The translations under genes and the position numbers were made by a program. From positions 1 to 64,000 of the forward strand of contig JAWZSN010000024.1 of NCBI GenBank assembly GCA_033875255.1: a DNA stretch of 64,000 bases. Reading direction: 5' to 3'. Shown one piece after another: positions 24,194 to 30,953 of the stretch. Position 1 is the stretch's first letter; every line of letters begins with the position of its first letter. Under the pieces are notes generated by a model that did no database searches, was not told where the DNA came from, and was given only the letters and a program-made list of their open reading frames with translations. Source of the DNA: Marinimicrococcus sp033875255 (lineage in GTDB: Bacteria; Pseudomonadota; Alphaproteobacteria; Geminicoccales; Geminicoccaceae).

Positions 24194-25126
24194 GTGAGTG
24201 AACGCCTGCGCGGCATCGTCGCCAGCCTCAACACGCCCTTCGCGGCGGACGAAGCGCTCGACGAGCGGGGCATCGCGGCGCTCTGCGAGGAGTGTGCGAC
24301 CGCCGGCTGCGCCGGCGTGCTGGTGCCGGCCGTGGCCGGCGAGGTGGGCTCCCTCACCACTGCCGAGCGCCGCCGCCTGCTGGCCCTGGTGGCCGAGCAT
24401 GGCGCCGGCCGCCTCCAGCTCGTGGCCGGCGTCTCCGCCACCGGCCTCGACGCCAGCCTCGCCCTTGCCCGAGAGGCCTTTGTCAGTCGGCCGGCCATGG
24501 TGCTATGGCAGGCGCCCTCGAGCCTCGGAGCCGCAGAGCTCGCCGATTCGGTGGGCCGCCTCGCCGAGGCTGCCGGCGCTGCGGTGATGGTGCAGGACCT
24601 GGACTGGCAGGGCAGCGGCCTCTCCGTCGCGGCCATCGCCGAGGCGGCGCGGCGTGAGCCGGCCCTGGCGGCGGTCAAGGTCGAGGTGGTTCCCGCCGGC
24701 CCCAAATACACAGCGCTCAGGGAGGCGGCGCCGCATCTGCATCTTTCGGGCGGATGGGCCGCCACGCAGATGCTCGACGGCCTCGTCCGCGGCCTCGACG
24801 CCTTCGTGCCGACCGGCATGCTCGCTGCCTATGTCCGGGTCTTCGACCTCTTCGCTGCCGGCGAGCGCGACGCCGCCCGCACCCTCTTCGAGCGCATGCT
24901 CCCCGTCCTCGCCTTCACCAACCAGCACATCGACGTCAGCATCCGCTTCTGGAAGCGCTGGCGTCACCTGCGCGGCGTCTTCGCGACCGACCGCTGCCGC
25001 GCGCCGGTGGCCCCGCTCGACGCGGTGCAGGAAGCGGAAGCGGCGGTGATGCTCGCCCGGGCGAGCGCGGTGGAGGAGGCGGTGGCTGGTCGAGGCGGGA
25101 GTAACAGCTTTGGGAGACAGCAGTAG
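24194..25126 (+). CDS. DapA-family enzyme with atypical active site
   Basis: 310 residues from GTG 24194, seven bases after GAGGGG; an ATG at 24179 overlapping the dctM stop (ATGA) is the alternative. Barrel of the DHDPS/NAL family with Schiff-base Lys162 (AAVKVEVVPAG). The catalytic Tyr position holds Gln134 (VMVQDLDW) and the pyruvate-loop GTTGE is VAGEVGS. The C-terminal region IDVSIRFWKRWRHLRGVF differs from standard DapA. Likely acts on the acid imported by the TRAP system, perhaps as a dehydratase. Sequence becomes AT-rich directly after its stop. Confidence 0.78.
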   Translation: MSERLRGIVASLNTPFAADEALDERGIAALCEECATAGCAGVLVPAVAGEVGSLTTAERRRLLALVAEHGAGRLQLVAGVSATGLDASLALAREAFVSRPAMVLWQAPSSLGAAELADSVGRLAEAAGAAVMVQDLDWQGSGLSVAAIAEAARREPALAAVKVEVVPAGPKYTALREAAPHLHLSGGWAATQMLDGLVRGLDAFVPTGMLAAYVRVFDLFAAGERDAARTLFERMLPVLAFTNQHIDVSIRFWKRWRHLRGVFATDRCRAPVAPLDAVQEAEAAVMLARASAVEEAVAGRGGSNSFGRQQ

Positions 25127-25315
25127 CGGCAAGAGACCGCGAAGCTGCCAAAAATTCGATCTGGACAGGCTAATGCGTTGCCCTAAGAACGGCCGATCTA
25201 TTGCTCCAGAGGGAATCCAGAAGGCCGGACGAGAGGTTGTGGCTAAGAAGGACGATCAATCTAGAAGCCGTATTATTCACGACTATTGAATGAATTGGTC
25301 CGAGGAAAAATAAAA

Positions 25316-25389
25316 CCGAGTGGGCGGGACTCGAGCCCGCGTCCTCTCGATTAGCAGTCGAGCGCTCTATCCATCTGAGCTACCACTAT
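25316..25389 (-). tRNA. tRNA-like gene, anticodon GCT, class I body (possible pseudo-tRNA)
   Basis: 74 bases that fold as a cloverleaf. D-arm GCTC/GAGC; anticodon stem CTCGA/TCGAG with loop CTGCTAA, giving anticodon GCT (Ser AGY codons); five-base variable loop AGGAC; T-stem GCGGG/CCCGC with loop CTCGAGT. A true tRNA-Ser should have a long variable arm, which is absent. The acceptor has five good pairs, but the top two are mismatched (A1/G72, T2/C71). CCA is not encoded. G18-G19-A20 and C35 are arginine-tRNA determinants, so this looks like a tRNA-Arg(TCT) with a T-to-G change at position 34, partly decayed at the 5' end. Functional status is unknown. Confidence 0.7.
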
Positions 25390-25392
25390 ATA

Positions 25393-25419
25393 ACAAAAGC
25401 CTAATAGATAGGCTCTTGT
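25393..25419 (-). terminator. Terminator-like hairpin directly 5' of the tRNA-like gene
   Basis: ACAAAAGCCTA and TAGGCTCTTGT pair over 11 positions with one mismatch around a five-base loop. Read on the minus strand, the stem ends in TTTTGTT, as in an intrinsic terminator. It would end minus-strand transcripts from the small genes at 25.6-26.4 kb three bases before the tRNA-like sequence. Confidence 0.5.
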
Positions 25420-25634
25420 ACCGGTTCTCCGGTGGCTACACTTGAACTTAGAAAACTAGGCCAGTCAAGGGAAAGGTATATCCAACTTCTGCCCCTGAGC
25501 GATTTTCTTTTCCGCTCTGCTCACATAGATGTTCTGTCAGAGCTTTCGTGAGACGGTTCGATACAAAAATGCCGCCCGCTCTCGACGTGGAATTGCGGCT
25601 TGGCCGGACGAGTTCTGCTGCCGCTAACGCTCCC

Positions 25635-25832
25635 TCACTTCTCCACCTCGTCGCCGCCCTCGAACGTGCTCTGCCCTGGCCCAGGCTGGCGCTTCTTGGT
25701 GCTCTCCCGCACCTGCTGGCTCAGCGGGTTCTCGTCCGGACCCTCCGGCAGCTGCTCGGGCTGCGGCACGGCCTTCTCCAAGGACTGGCGCAGCTCCCGC
25801 TCACCCGTCTTTTCCTTCCTGTCCTCAGTCAT
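25635..25832 (-). CDS. Small hydrophilic protein, unknown
   Basis: 65 residues. ATG at 25832 with GGGGAG seven bases upstream, a good ribosome site. Very polar and charged (many Glu, Lys, Gln, Pro: EKTGERELRQSLEKAV, STKKRQPGPGQSTFEGGDEVEK in two pieces), no hydrophobic segment, probably disordered. No family recognised. It is supported by the ribosome site and by its position 3' of a gene on the same strand. Could be a stress-type small protein, but that is a guess. Confidence 0.55.
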   Translation of the reverse strand: MTEDRKEKTGERELRQSLEKAVPQPEQLPEGPDENPLSQQVRESTKKRQPGPGQSTFEGGDEVEK

Positions 25833-25917
25833 CGTCGAGCTCCCCGGCTGTCGTTCGTTCCCATAGCGGGCGGGAAGCCTCGGGGTTCCATCATGGCGTG
25901 GCACGGGAACCCGGCGC

Positions 25918-26433
25918 TCAGCCGCGGGCGCTGTTGGGGAGCAGGGCTGCCGGTCCAGCGCGGGGTGAGGCGGCGACCGGCGGCGGGCCGCCGGGCCTCC
26001 GCGAGTTCGCGGCGCGCAGCTTCTCAAGGCGCGGGCGCGTCGGGGAGTTTTCTGGCAGCGCTTCCAGGACAGGCGCGAGTTGGCCCGTCGCTTTGACGCG
26101 GCTTCTGGACGCGCCTGTCCCCCGGAGGTACTGCAGGGCGAGATTGTAGCGCGCGCTCGCGCGGCCCTGCTCCGCGGCAAGACGGAACCAGCGTGCCGCC
26201 TCGGCGGGATCGGCAGCCATGCCGTAGCCGCGCAGAGCCGCCACGCCCATGTTGTGCTGTGCAGCGGCATCGCCGCGCGCGGCCCCTTCGCGCCACGCTT
26301 CCAGCCTGGCCGCAATGTCGGGGTGTGCGGTCGTGGCAGTGGGCGCCGCGCCGACCCCGCCGGAGCAAGCGGCGAGCATGGAGACGGCGAGGAGAACGGG
26401 TGCTGCGCGGCGCAGGCCAACGGCAAAGAACAT
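25918..26433 (-). CDS. Sel1/TPR-like repeat lipoprotein
   Basis: 171 residues from ATG 26433 (GGAAGG eleven bases upstream). Signal peptide with lipobox LAAC (Cys22). Two Sel1-type helical repeats: AAAQHNMGVAALRGYGMA...AEAARWFRLAAEQG and RASARYNLALQYLRGTG. The tail is Pro/Arg-rich. Sel1 repeats mediate protein contacts at the envelope. Divergent from the lipoprotein gene to the right. Confidence 0.72.
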   Translation of the reverse strand: MFFAVGLRRAAPVLLAVSMLAACSGGVGAAPTATTAHPDIAARLEAWREGAARGDAAAQHNMGVAALRGYGMAADPAEAARWFRLAAEQGRASARYNLALQYLRGTGASRSRVKATGQLAPVLEALPENSPTRPRLEKLRAANSRRPGGPPPVAASPRAGPAALLPNSARG

Positions 26434-26456
26434 GGGGAAGGAACCTTCCGGCCGAA

Positions 26457-27152
26457 ATGAATGCACGGGCGCGGTCTGCCTTGCGAACGCGATATGTTTC
26501 TTCCAACCACGAAGCAGGGGGCGGGGCAACGCGACCGTCCGGGGGCCGCTGCCCCCGGCGGTGGCGCGGGCTCCTGCCGATGCTGGCGGTTCTGGCGCCG
26601 TGGCTCGCTGGCTGCGGCACCACGATCCGCCCGCCGCCCGCACCCGCCGAGCCGGCACGGATCGCGGTGCTCGACCATGGACGGCACACCAGCCTGCTGG
26701 TGGAGGATGGACCGGCCGGCATGGTGCGCTGGGCCTATGGAGACTGGGAATGGTATGCGCTGGGACGCACGGGGCCGGCGCAGGGCAGCAGAGCGCTTCT
26801 CGGGCCGAGTCCGGCGGCACTGGGACGCAGGCGGCTAGCCGGGCCGCTTGGGCCGGAAGCGGTGGCGCGCGAGGTCGGCGTGCCGGTGGAGCAGGCGTTT
26901 TATCTCGAGGTGGAGGAGTCGCGGCTGGAGCGGCTGAAGGCGCGGCTCGACGCGATCTTCGATAGGGCTGCCGGGCCGCTGGAGAGTGCGCGCTTCGATC
27001 TCGCCTTCGTGCCGCATCCGGTGCCCTATTCGCTGGCGCACAACTCCAACCGCGTGGTGGCGGCCTGGCTGGAGGAGCTGGGCTGCGAGGTGGAAGGGGC
27101 GGCAGTGCTGGCCTCGTGGCGGCTCGGCGGCGCCGTTGCAGCGGCGCCGTGA
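26457..27152 (+). CDS. Putative lipoprotein (DUF2459-like)
   Basis: 231 residues from ATG 26457; the long Arg-rich leader precedes a hydrophobic stretch MLAVLAPWLAGC with lipobox LAGC, so a later start (ATG 26580) is possible. The body reads IAVLDHGRHTSLLVEDG, RWAYGDWEWYALG and PVPYSLAHNSNRVVAAWLEELG. It recalls the DUF2459 family (His-Gly-x-His-Thr/Ala motif near the N-terminus and NSN near the C-terminus) but I am not certain. Function unknown; envelope location likely. Confidence 0.55.
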   Translation: MNARARSALRTRYVSSNHEAGGGATRPSGGRCPRRWRGLLPMLAVLAPWLAGCGTTIRPPPAPAEPARIAVLDHGRHTSLLVEDGPAGMVRWAYGDWEWYALGRTGPAQGSRALLGPSPAALGRRRLAGPLGPEAVAREVGVPVEQAFYLEVEESRLERLKARLDAIFDRAAGPLESARFDLAFVPHPVPYSLAHNSNRVVAAWLEELGCEVEGAAVLASWRLGGAVAAAP

Positions 27153-27162
27153 GCTGCGCGCG

Positions 27163-27627
27163 CTACTCCAGTGCCTTGCGCATCAGCTCCTGGAACGCCG
27201 GGTCGTCCTCGGTGCGGCGACCGGGAAGCCCGTCGTCGAGGGCGGGCCAGGGGAGGCGGCTCTCGATGCCCCAGTGACGCTCGGGCGTCACCTGCCCGGG
27301 ATCATCGAGACTGCCGGCGGCGAGGCTCAGCCGTTCCGGCTGCTCGACATAGCGGAAGAGCAGCGGCGTGCCGCAGTCGGCGCAAAAGCCGCGCTCGGCC
27401 AGGGCAGAGGAGCGGAAGAGCCGCGGGCTGCCGCGGATCCATGCCACGCCCTCGGCGGGGAAGGCGCACCACACGGCGAAGGGGCCGCCGGTGGCCTGCT
27501 GGCACATGCGGCAGTGGCAGAAGCTGGTGTGCAGCGGCCGGGCCGCGGTGCGGTAGCGCACGGCGCCGCACAGGCACCCGCCGGTGAGCCCCAACAAGCC
27601 ACGCCCGTTGCTGGAGGCTTCGGCCAT
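27163..27627 (-). CDS. GFA (CENP-V-type) family zinc protein
   Basis: 154 residues. Zinc-binding cysteine pattern of the glutathione-dependent formaldehyde-activating fold: GGCLCGAVRY, SFCHCRMCQQATGG and FCADCGTPL. The family name is historical; most members are of unknown function, and thiol-adduct chemistry is only suspected. GGAG seven bases before ATG 27627. Its promoter is not adjacent, because a strong intrinsic terminator ends 22 bases upstream of the start codon, which suggests transcription through a regulated leader. Confidence 0.85.
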   Translation of the reverse strand: MAEASSNGRGLLGLTGGCLCGAVRYRTAARPLHTSFCHCRMCQQATGGPFAVWCAFPAEGVAWIRGSPRLFRSSALAERGFCADCGTPLLFRYVEQPERLSLAAGSLDDPGQVTPERHWGIESRLPWPALDDGLPGRRTEDDPAFQELMRKALE

Positions 27628-27649
27628 GATACGGCTCCGCGAAAGGCAG

Positions 27650-27693
27650 AAAAAATGACCCGCCCACCGAGTGTTCTCGAGGTGGACGGGTCA
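27650..27693 (-). terminator. Strong intrinsic terminator just upstream of the GFA gene (leader attenuator or sRNA end)
   Basis: On the minus strand, TGACCCGTCCACC pairs with GGTGGGCGGGTCA (13 pairs, one of them G-U), with an inner GAG/CTC stem in the loop, followed by six T. Its position, 22 bases before the GFA start on the same strand with no minus-strand gene for over 1 kb upstream, means it either attenuates GFA expression or ends a separate small RNA. Confidence 0.75.
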
Positions 27694-27850
27694 CATAATC
27701 ACTCAGCCCTCAGCGACGCGGAAGCTAGAGCAGTTTCGCCGCGCAGGCTGTGATCTACGGCACAAACACGCGCCACCGTGGCGCGAAGACCCTACCCGAT
27801 GGCAAGGCGGTAGCGTAAAACGGCGCAGCGAGATCAACCGTTAAGAGAAT
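27694..27850 (-). ncRNA. Candidate leader RNA or small RNA ahead of the GFA terminator
   Basis: About 160-200 bases on the minus strand leading into the terminator at 27650-27693. The region has no reading frame of note, contains the perfect CGCGCCAC-C-GTGGCGCG palindrome (27769-27785) and several GC stems. A loose -35-like TTGATC lies near 27836. GGGTC within the leader could pair with GACCC of the terminator arm as an alternative fold. No known riboswitch class was recognised. The 5' end is a guess. Confidence 0.35.
27769..27785. promoter_or_regulatory. Perfect 17-bp palindrome between GFA and ParA genes
   Basis: CGCGCCAC, one base, then GTGGCGCG. It may be a protein-binding site for the divergent pair or a hairpin in the GFA leader RNA. 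Confidence 0.4.
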
Positions 27851-27894
27851 ATCAGCCTGCTGTGGCACGGGCGGCGCGGGCGGAGCGAGGCGGA

Positions 27895-28734
27895 ATGGCG
27901 GCAGGCGCGGCCCGTGGCGGGCAGATCGTTGCGGTCGGCAATCTCAAGGGCGGCACCGGCAAGAGCACGCTGGCGGTGAACCTCGCCTGCGCGATGGCCT
28001 CGAGCGGCCGCGAGGTCGTGCTGATCGACGCCGACCCGCAGGGGACCGCGCTGATCTGGGCGGCGGCGGGCCGCCTGCCGGTGCGGGTGGAGCCGCTGGT
28101 GGCGGCGCATCTGGGCGAGGTGGGGCGGTGGATGCAGCGGCTCGAGCTGCTGCGGCGGCGCCACGCGCTGGTGGTTCTCGACCTGCCTTCGGTCATGGCG
28201 CCGGCCCTGGCGACCGCGTGCCTGGTGGCGAGCCTGGTGCTGGTGCCGAGCGCCTCCAGCTTTGTCGACGTGGCCGGCACGCGGCGGATGCTGCGGCACA
28301 TCGAGACGGCCCGACGCGAACGGCCGCACCGTCCGCCTGCGGTGCTTCTGGTGCCCTCCCGGGTGATCGATTTCGATGCCGGCTTCGCGGCCCTCGAGTC
28401 GGGGCTGGCGGCCCTGGGCGAGCCGGTGGGGCCGCCGCTGCGGCTGCGTGCGGCGCATGAGCAGGCTTTCCGCAGCGGCCGCTGGGTCGGCGACCTGGCG
28501 CCGGGCAGCGCTGCCCATCTCGACGTGATGGGGGTGGCCGACGCCGCCTTGGAGCTTTTGGAGCAGGCGGCGCGGCGGCCGGCGGCGATGCCCGCGGCAC
28601 GGGCCCCCGAGCCGGCACCAGCCATGGAAGAGCGGATCGCCGCGGCCCACCGCGAGGCGCTGAGCCTCGGCGGCCGCCCCGCGTCGGAGACCTGGTGGCG
28701 CCGGCTGGTGCCGACGCGGCTGAAGGTGGCTTGA
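27895..28734 (+). CDS. ParA/MinD-family P-loop ATPase (orphan)
   Basis: 279 residues from ATG 27895, chosen for GGAG nine bases upstream; GTG 27862 in frame is the alternative. Deviant Walker A KGGTGKST with the signature Lys, Walker A' VVLIDADPQGTAL and B motif LVVLDLPS. Length and motifs match chromosomal ParA-like proteins. There is no ParB or other partner beside it, so it may position a different cargo (compare MipZ or PpfA-type ATPases). The C-terminal 60 residues are an Ala/Pro-rich tail. Confidence 0.85.
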   Translation: MAAGAARGGQIVAVGNLKGGTGKSTLAVNLACAMASSGREVVLIDADPQGTALIWAAAGRLPVRVEPLVAAHLGEVGRWMQRLELLRRRHALVVLDLPSVMAPALATACLVASLVLVPSASSFVDVAGTRRMLRHIETARRERPHRPPAVLLVPSRVIDFDAGFAALESGLAALGEPVGPPLRLRAAHEQAFRSGRWVGDLAPGSAAHLDVMGVADAALELLEQAARRPAAMPAARAPEPAPAMEERIAAAHREALSLGGRPASETWWRRLVPTRLKVA

Positions 28735-28752
28735 GGCGCGGTCCGTCAGCCT

Positions 28753-29484
28753 TCAGTCGTTGACGATGCCGCCATCCACATTGATCACCTGGCCGGTGAC
28801 GTAGGCCGAAGCCTCGCTGCACAGGAAGTCGATGACGCTCGCCACCTCGCGAGGATGGCCGCGGCGCCGCAAGGGGATCTCGGCCATCAGCTTCTCGCTG
28901 CGCGCCTTGTCGGCCCACAGGAGGCGCGGCAGGGGGCTCTCGATGTGACCCGGTGCGACGCCGTTGACCAGCACATGCGGCGCGAACCGGCGGGCCAGCG
29001 AGCGGACGAGGCCGGCTACCCCGGCCTTGGCGGCGCCGTAACCGACATGATCGGCCGAGCCGCGGCGGAAGTCGACGGAGCTGGTCAGCACCATGCGGCA
29101 GACCCGCTCCTCGTCGAGCCGCCGGCTGACCGCCACCGCCATGTCGAAGACGTGGGTGAGATTGTCGGCGAGGGTGAGGTCCCAGGTGCGGCGCGGGTCC
29201 TCGGCGAAGTCCTCGGGCGGCAGGCTCCCGGCGAGGCTCACATAGGCGAAGACCGGCCCGTCGGTGGCGTCCAGCGCCTCCTCGCATTCCTGCGGGCTGC
29301 GCAGCGCCGAGGCGAAGACGGCGGTGCGCTCCGGGTCGAGCTCGGCGCGCAGGGCTTCCAGACCCTCGGCATCACGGTCGATCAGCAGGCAGCGGGCGCC
29401 ACGCCCTGCCACCAGCCGCACCAGCTCGCGGCCGATCCCGCCGGCGGCCCCGGTGACGACGAAAAGACGGTTCTCGTAAGGCAT
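28753..29484 (-). CDS. Short-chain dehydrogenase/reductase (SDR)
   Basis: 243 residues from ATG 29484, with GGGAG eight bases upstream. Classical SDR: TGAAGGIGREL cofactor motif, active-site Ser in LTSSVDF and YGAAK (Tyr-x-x-x-Lys), C-terminal GQVINVDGGI. LIDRDAEG after the second strand suggests NAD(H) preference. It lies downstream of the iron-containing dehydrogenase gene on the same strand (66 bp gap), so the two may form an operon oxidising a hydroxy compound. Confidence 0.88.
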   Translation of the reverse strand: MPYENRLFVVTGAAGGIGRELVRLVAGRGARCLLIDRDAEGLEALRAELDPERTAVFASALRSPQECEEALDATDGPVFAYVSLAGSLPPEDFAEDPRRTWDLTLADNLTHVFDMAVAVSRRLDEERVCRMVLTSSVDFRRGSADHVGYGAAKAGVAGLVRSLARRFAPHVLVNGVAPGHIESPLPRLLWADKARSEKLMAEIPLRRRGHPREVASVIDFLCSEASAYVTGQVINVDGGIVND

Positions 29485-29550
29485 CGGCAACTCTCCCTGC
29501 CGGCACCATCGAGGCCTCTTCCGCTTCCGTCAATTCACCCGGAGTGTCGC

Positions 29551-30822
29551 TCACCAGAGGTTGAGCGACTCCCGGTAGAGGTTCGCCAGGATCTCTGGCG
29601 TCATGTCGAGCGGCGCGTTGTCGAGCAGCCGCCGCTGCGGCAGCGCCCGCTCGGTGAGGGCGGGCACGTCGCGCTCGCCATAGCCCACCGCGGCGAGCCC
29701 CGAAGGCAGGTCCGCCGCCTTCATGAGCTCGACGATCCGCGCGGCCAGCACCTCGCCGGCAGAGCCGGCCGGCACGCCTCGCACCTCCGCGCCCAGCCAG
29801 CCCGCCGCCTCGAGATGGCGCTCGGGGGCCATCGGGCCGATCAGCCGGTAGACCGCCGGCGCGCCCAGGATAACCGAGATCCCGTGGGGGATCAGCGGCG
29901 GGCCCGGCGGGTAGCCCTCTGGCCGCCAGTCGCGCACCAGCCCGGAGACCGCGTAGGACATGCCGTGGGGGATGTGGCAGCCGGCATTGCCGAAGGCGTT
30001 GCCGGCGAGCGCCGCCGCCCACAGGAGCCTGCCGCGTGCCTCGAGGCTGCCTTCATCGGCCAGCGCCGGCAGAAAGTTCCGCCCGACCAGGCGCAGCGCC
30101 TCGCCGGCGATGAGATCGGACCAGGGGTTGGCACCCTGTGTCATCGGCCGCAGCGTTGGATCGGCGGGCAGGCCGCGGGAGGAGACGGGCCGGCAGGTAT
30201 AGGCCTCCAGCGCGTGGCACATGGCGTCGAGGGCGGTGGCGGCGAGGACGAGGCGCGGCAGGCTCGCGGTCACGGCAGGATCGATCAGCGCGTGGTCGGG
30301 CACCAGCCGTGGCGACATGATGCCGGTCTTGGCCTGCATCGCCAGCAGATCGAAGATCGCGATGCCTGTCACCTCGGCGCCCGTGCCGCAGGTCGTCGGG
30401 CAGGCGATATGCGGCTTCAGCGGGCCCGGCACCGGCCGGCCCCGGCCGATCGGCGCGTTCACGTAATCGAGGAACTCGGCGGGCCAGCTCGCATAGAGAT
30501 TGGCCGCCTTGGCGGTGTCGATCACCGAGCCGCCGCCCACCGAGACGACGCCGTCGGCGCCGGCAGCGGCGAGGAAGGAGGCCGCCGCCGCGAAGCTCCG
30601 GTCGGTGGGCTCGACCTCCACCTCCGCATAGGTCAGCACCTCGACCCCGGCGCGCTCGAGTGCCTGACGCACGGCAGCCACCGGGGGCAGGGCGGCGAGC
30701 TGCACATCCGTCATCAGCACGACCCGCCGCAGGCCCATCGCCGCGGCGACAGCGCCGGCCTGGCCGAGAATTCCCTCGCCGAAGCTCAGCCGCGGCGTGG
30801 TGATGGTGAAACTGTGGTCCAT
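29551..30822 (-). CDS. Iron-containing alcohol dehydrogenase, hydroxyacid-oxoacid transhydrogenase-like
   Basis: 423 residues, family III (Fe) ADH. N-terminal nucleotide domain with VSVGGGSVIDTAK (about residues 97-109) and PTTCGTGAEVTGIAIFD. Metal ligands lie in DAMCHALEAY, and further on in CHIPHGMSYAVSG. KTGIMSPRLVPDHALIDP and HGMSYAVSG strongly recall human ADHFE1, which transfers hydride between hydroxyacids (such as 4-hydroxybutyrate) and 2-oxoglutarate. A simple alcohol dehydrogenase role is the alternative. It pairs with the SDR gene downstream. Confidence 0.82.
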   Translation of the reverse strand: MDHSFTITTPRLSFGEGILGQAGAVAAAMGLRRVVLMTDVQLAALPPVAAVRQALERAGVEVLTYAEVEVEPTDRSFAAAASFLAAAGADGVVSVGGGSVIDTAKAANLYASWPAEFLDYVNAPIGRGRPVPGPLKPHIACPTTCGTGAEVTGIAIFDLLAMQAKTGIMSPRLVPDHALIDPAVTASLPRLVLAATALDAMCHALEAYTCRPVSSRGLPADPTLRPMTQGANPWSDLIAGEALRLVGRNFLPALADEGSLEARGRLLWAAALAGNAFGNAGCHIPHGMSYAVSGLVRDWRPEGYPPGPPLIPHGISVILGAPAVYRLIGPMAPERHLEAAGWLGAEVRGVPAGSAGEVLAARIVELMKAADLPSGLAAVGYGERDVPALTERALPQRRLLDNAPLDMTPEILANLYRESLNLW

Positions 30823-30953
30823 GGCCCGTCCCCCGGCGTGCGTTGACCCCAGAGCTAACCTGCCCGGAGCCCGCCGGGTAGTCCTGCAGGGCGATCTGCT
30901 TTACTTCCCTTGGCCGAGGACACCGACGGATCCTTCGACCGCACCGAGACGCC

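Larger units (their letters stand above)
25127..25634. other. AT-richer island of about 500 bp without a convincing protein gene
   Basis: Base composition falls abruptly (for example 38% G+C in 25261-25320, against about 70% around it). It contains the tRNA-like gene (25316-25389) and a terminator hairpin (25393-25419). A 38-codon frame (ATG 25173 to TGA 25289, start MRCPKNGRSI) is present but has only a poor ribosome site. The composition suggests foreign origin, perhaps the relic of an integrated element at a tRNA gene. Confidence 0.6.

Noticed and set aside
25173..25289. 38-codon plus-strand frame in the AT-rich island
   Set aside because: Weak ribosome site and no recognisable similarity; too short to call as a gene, so described only within the island.
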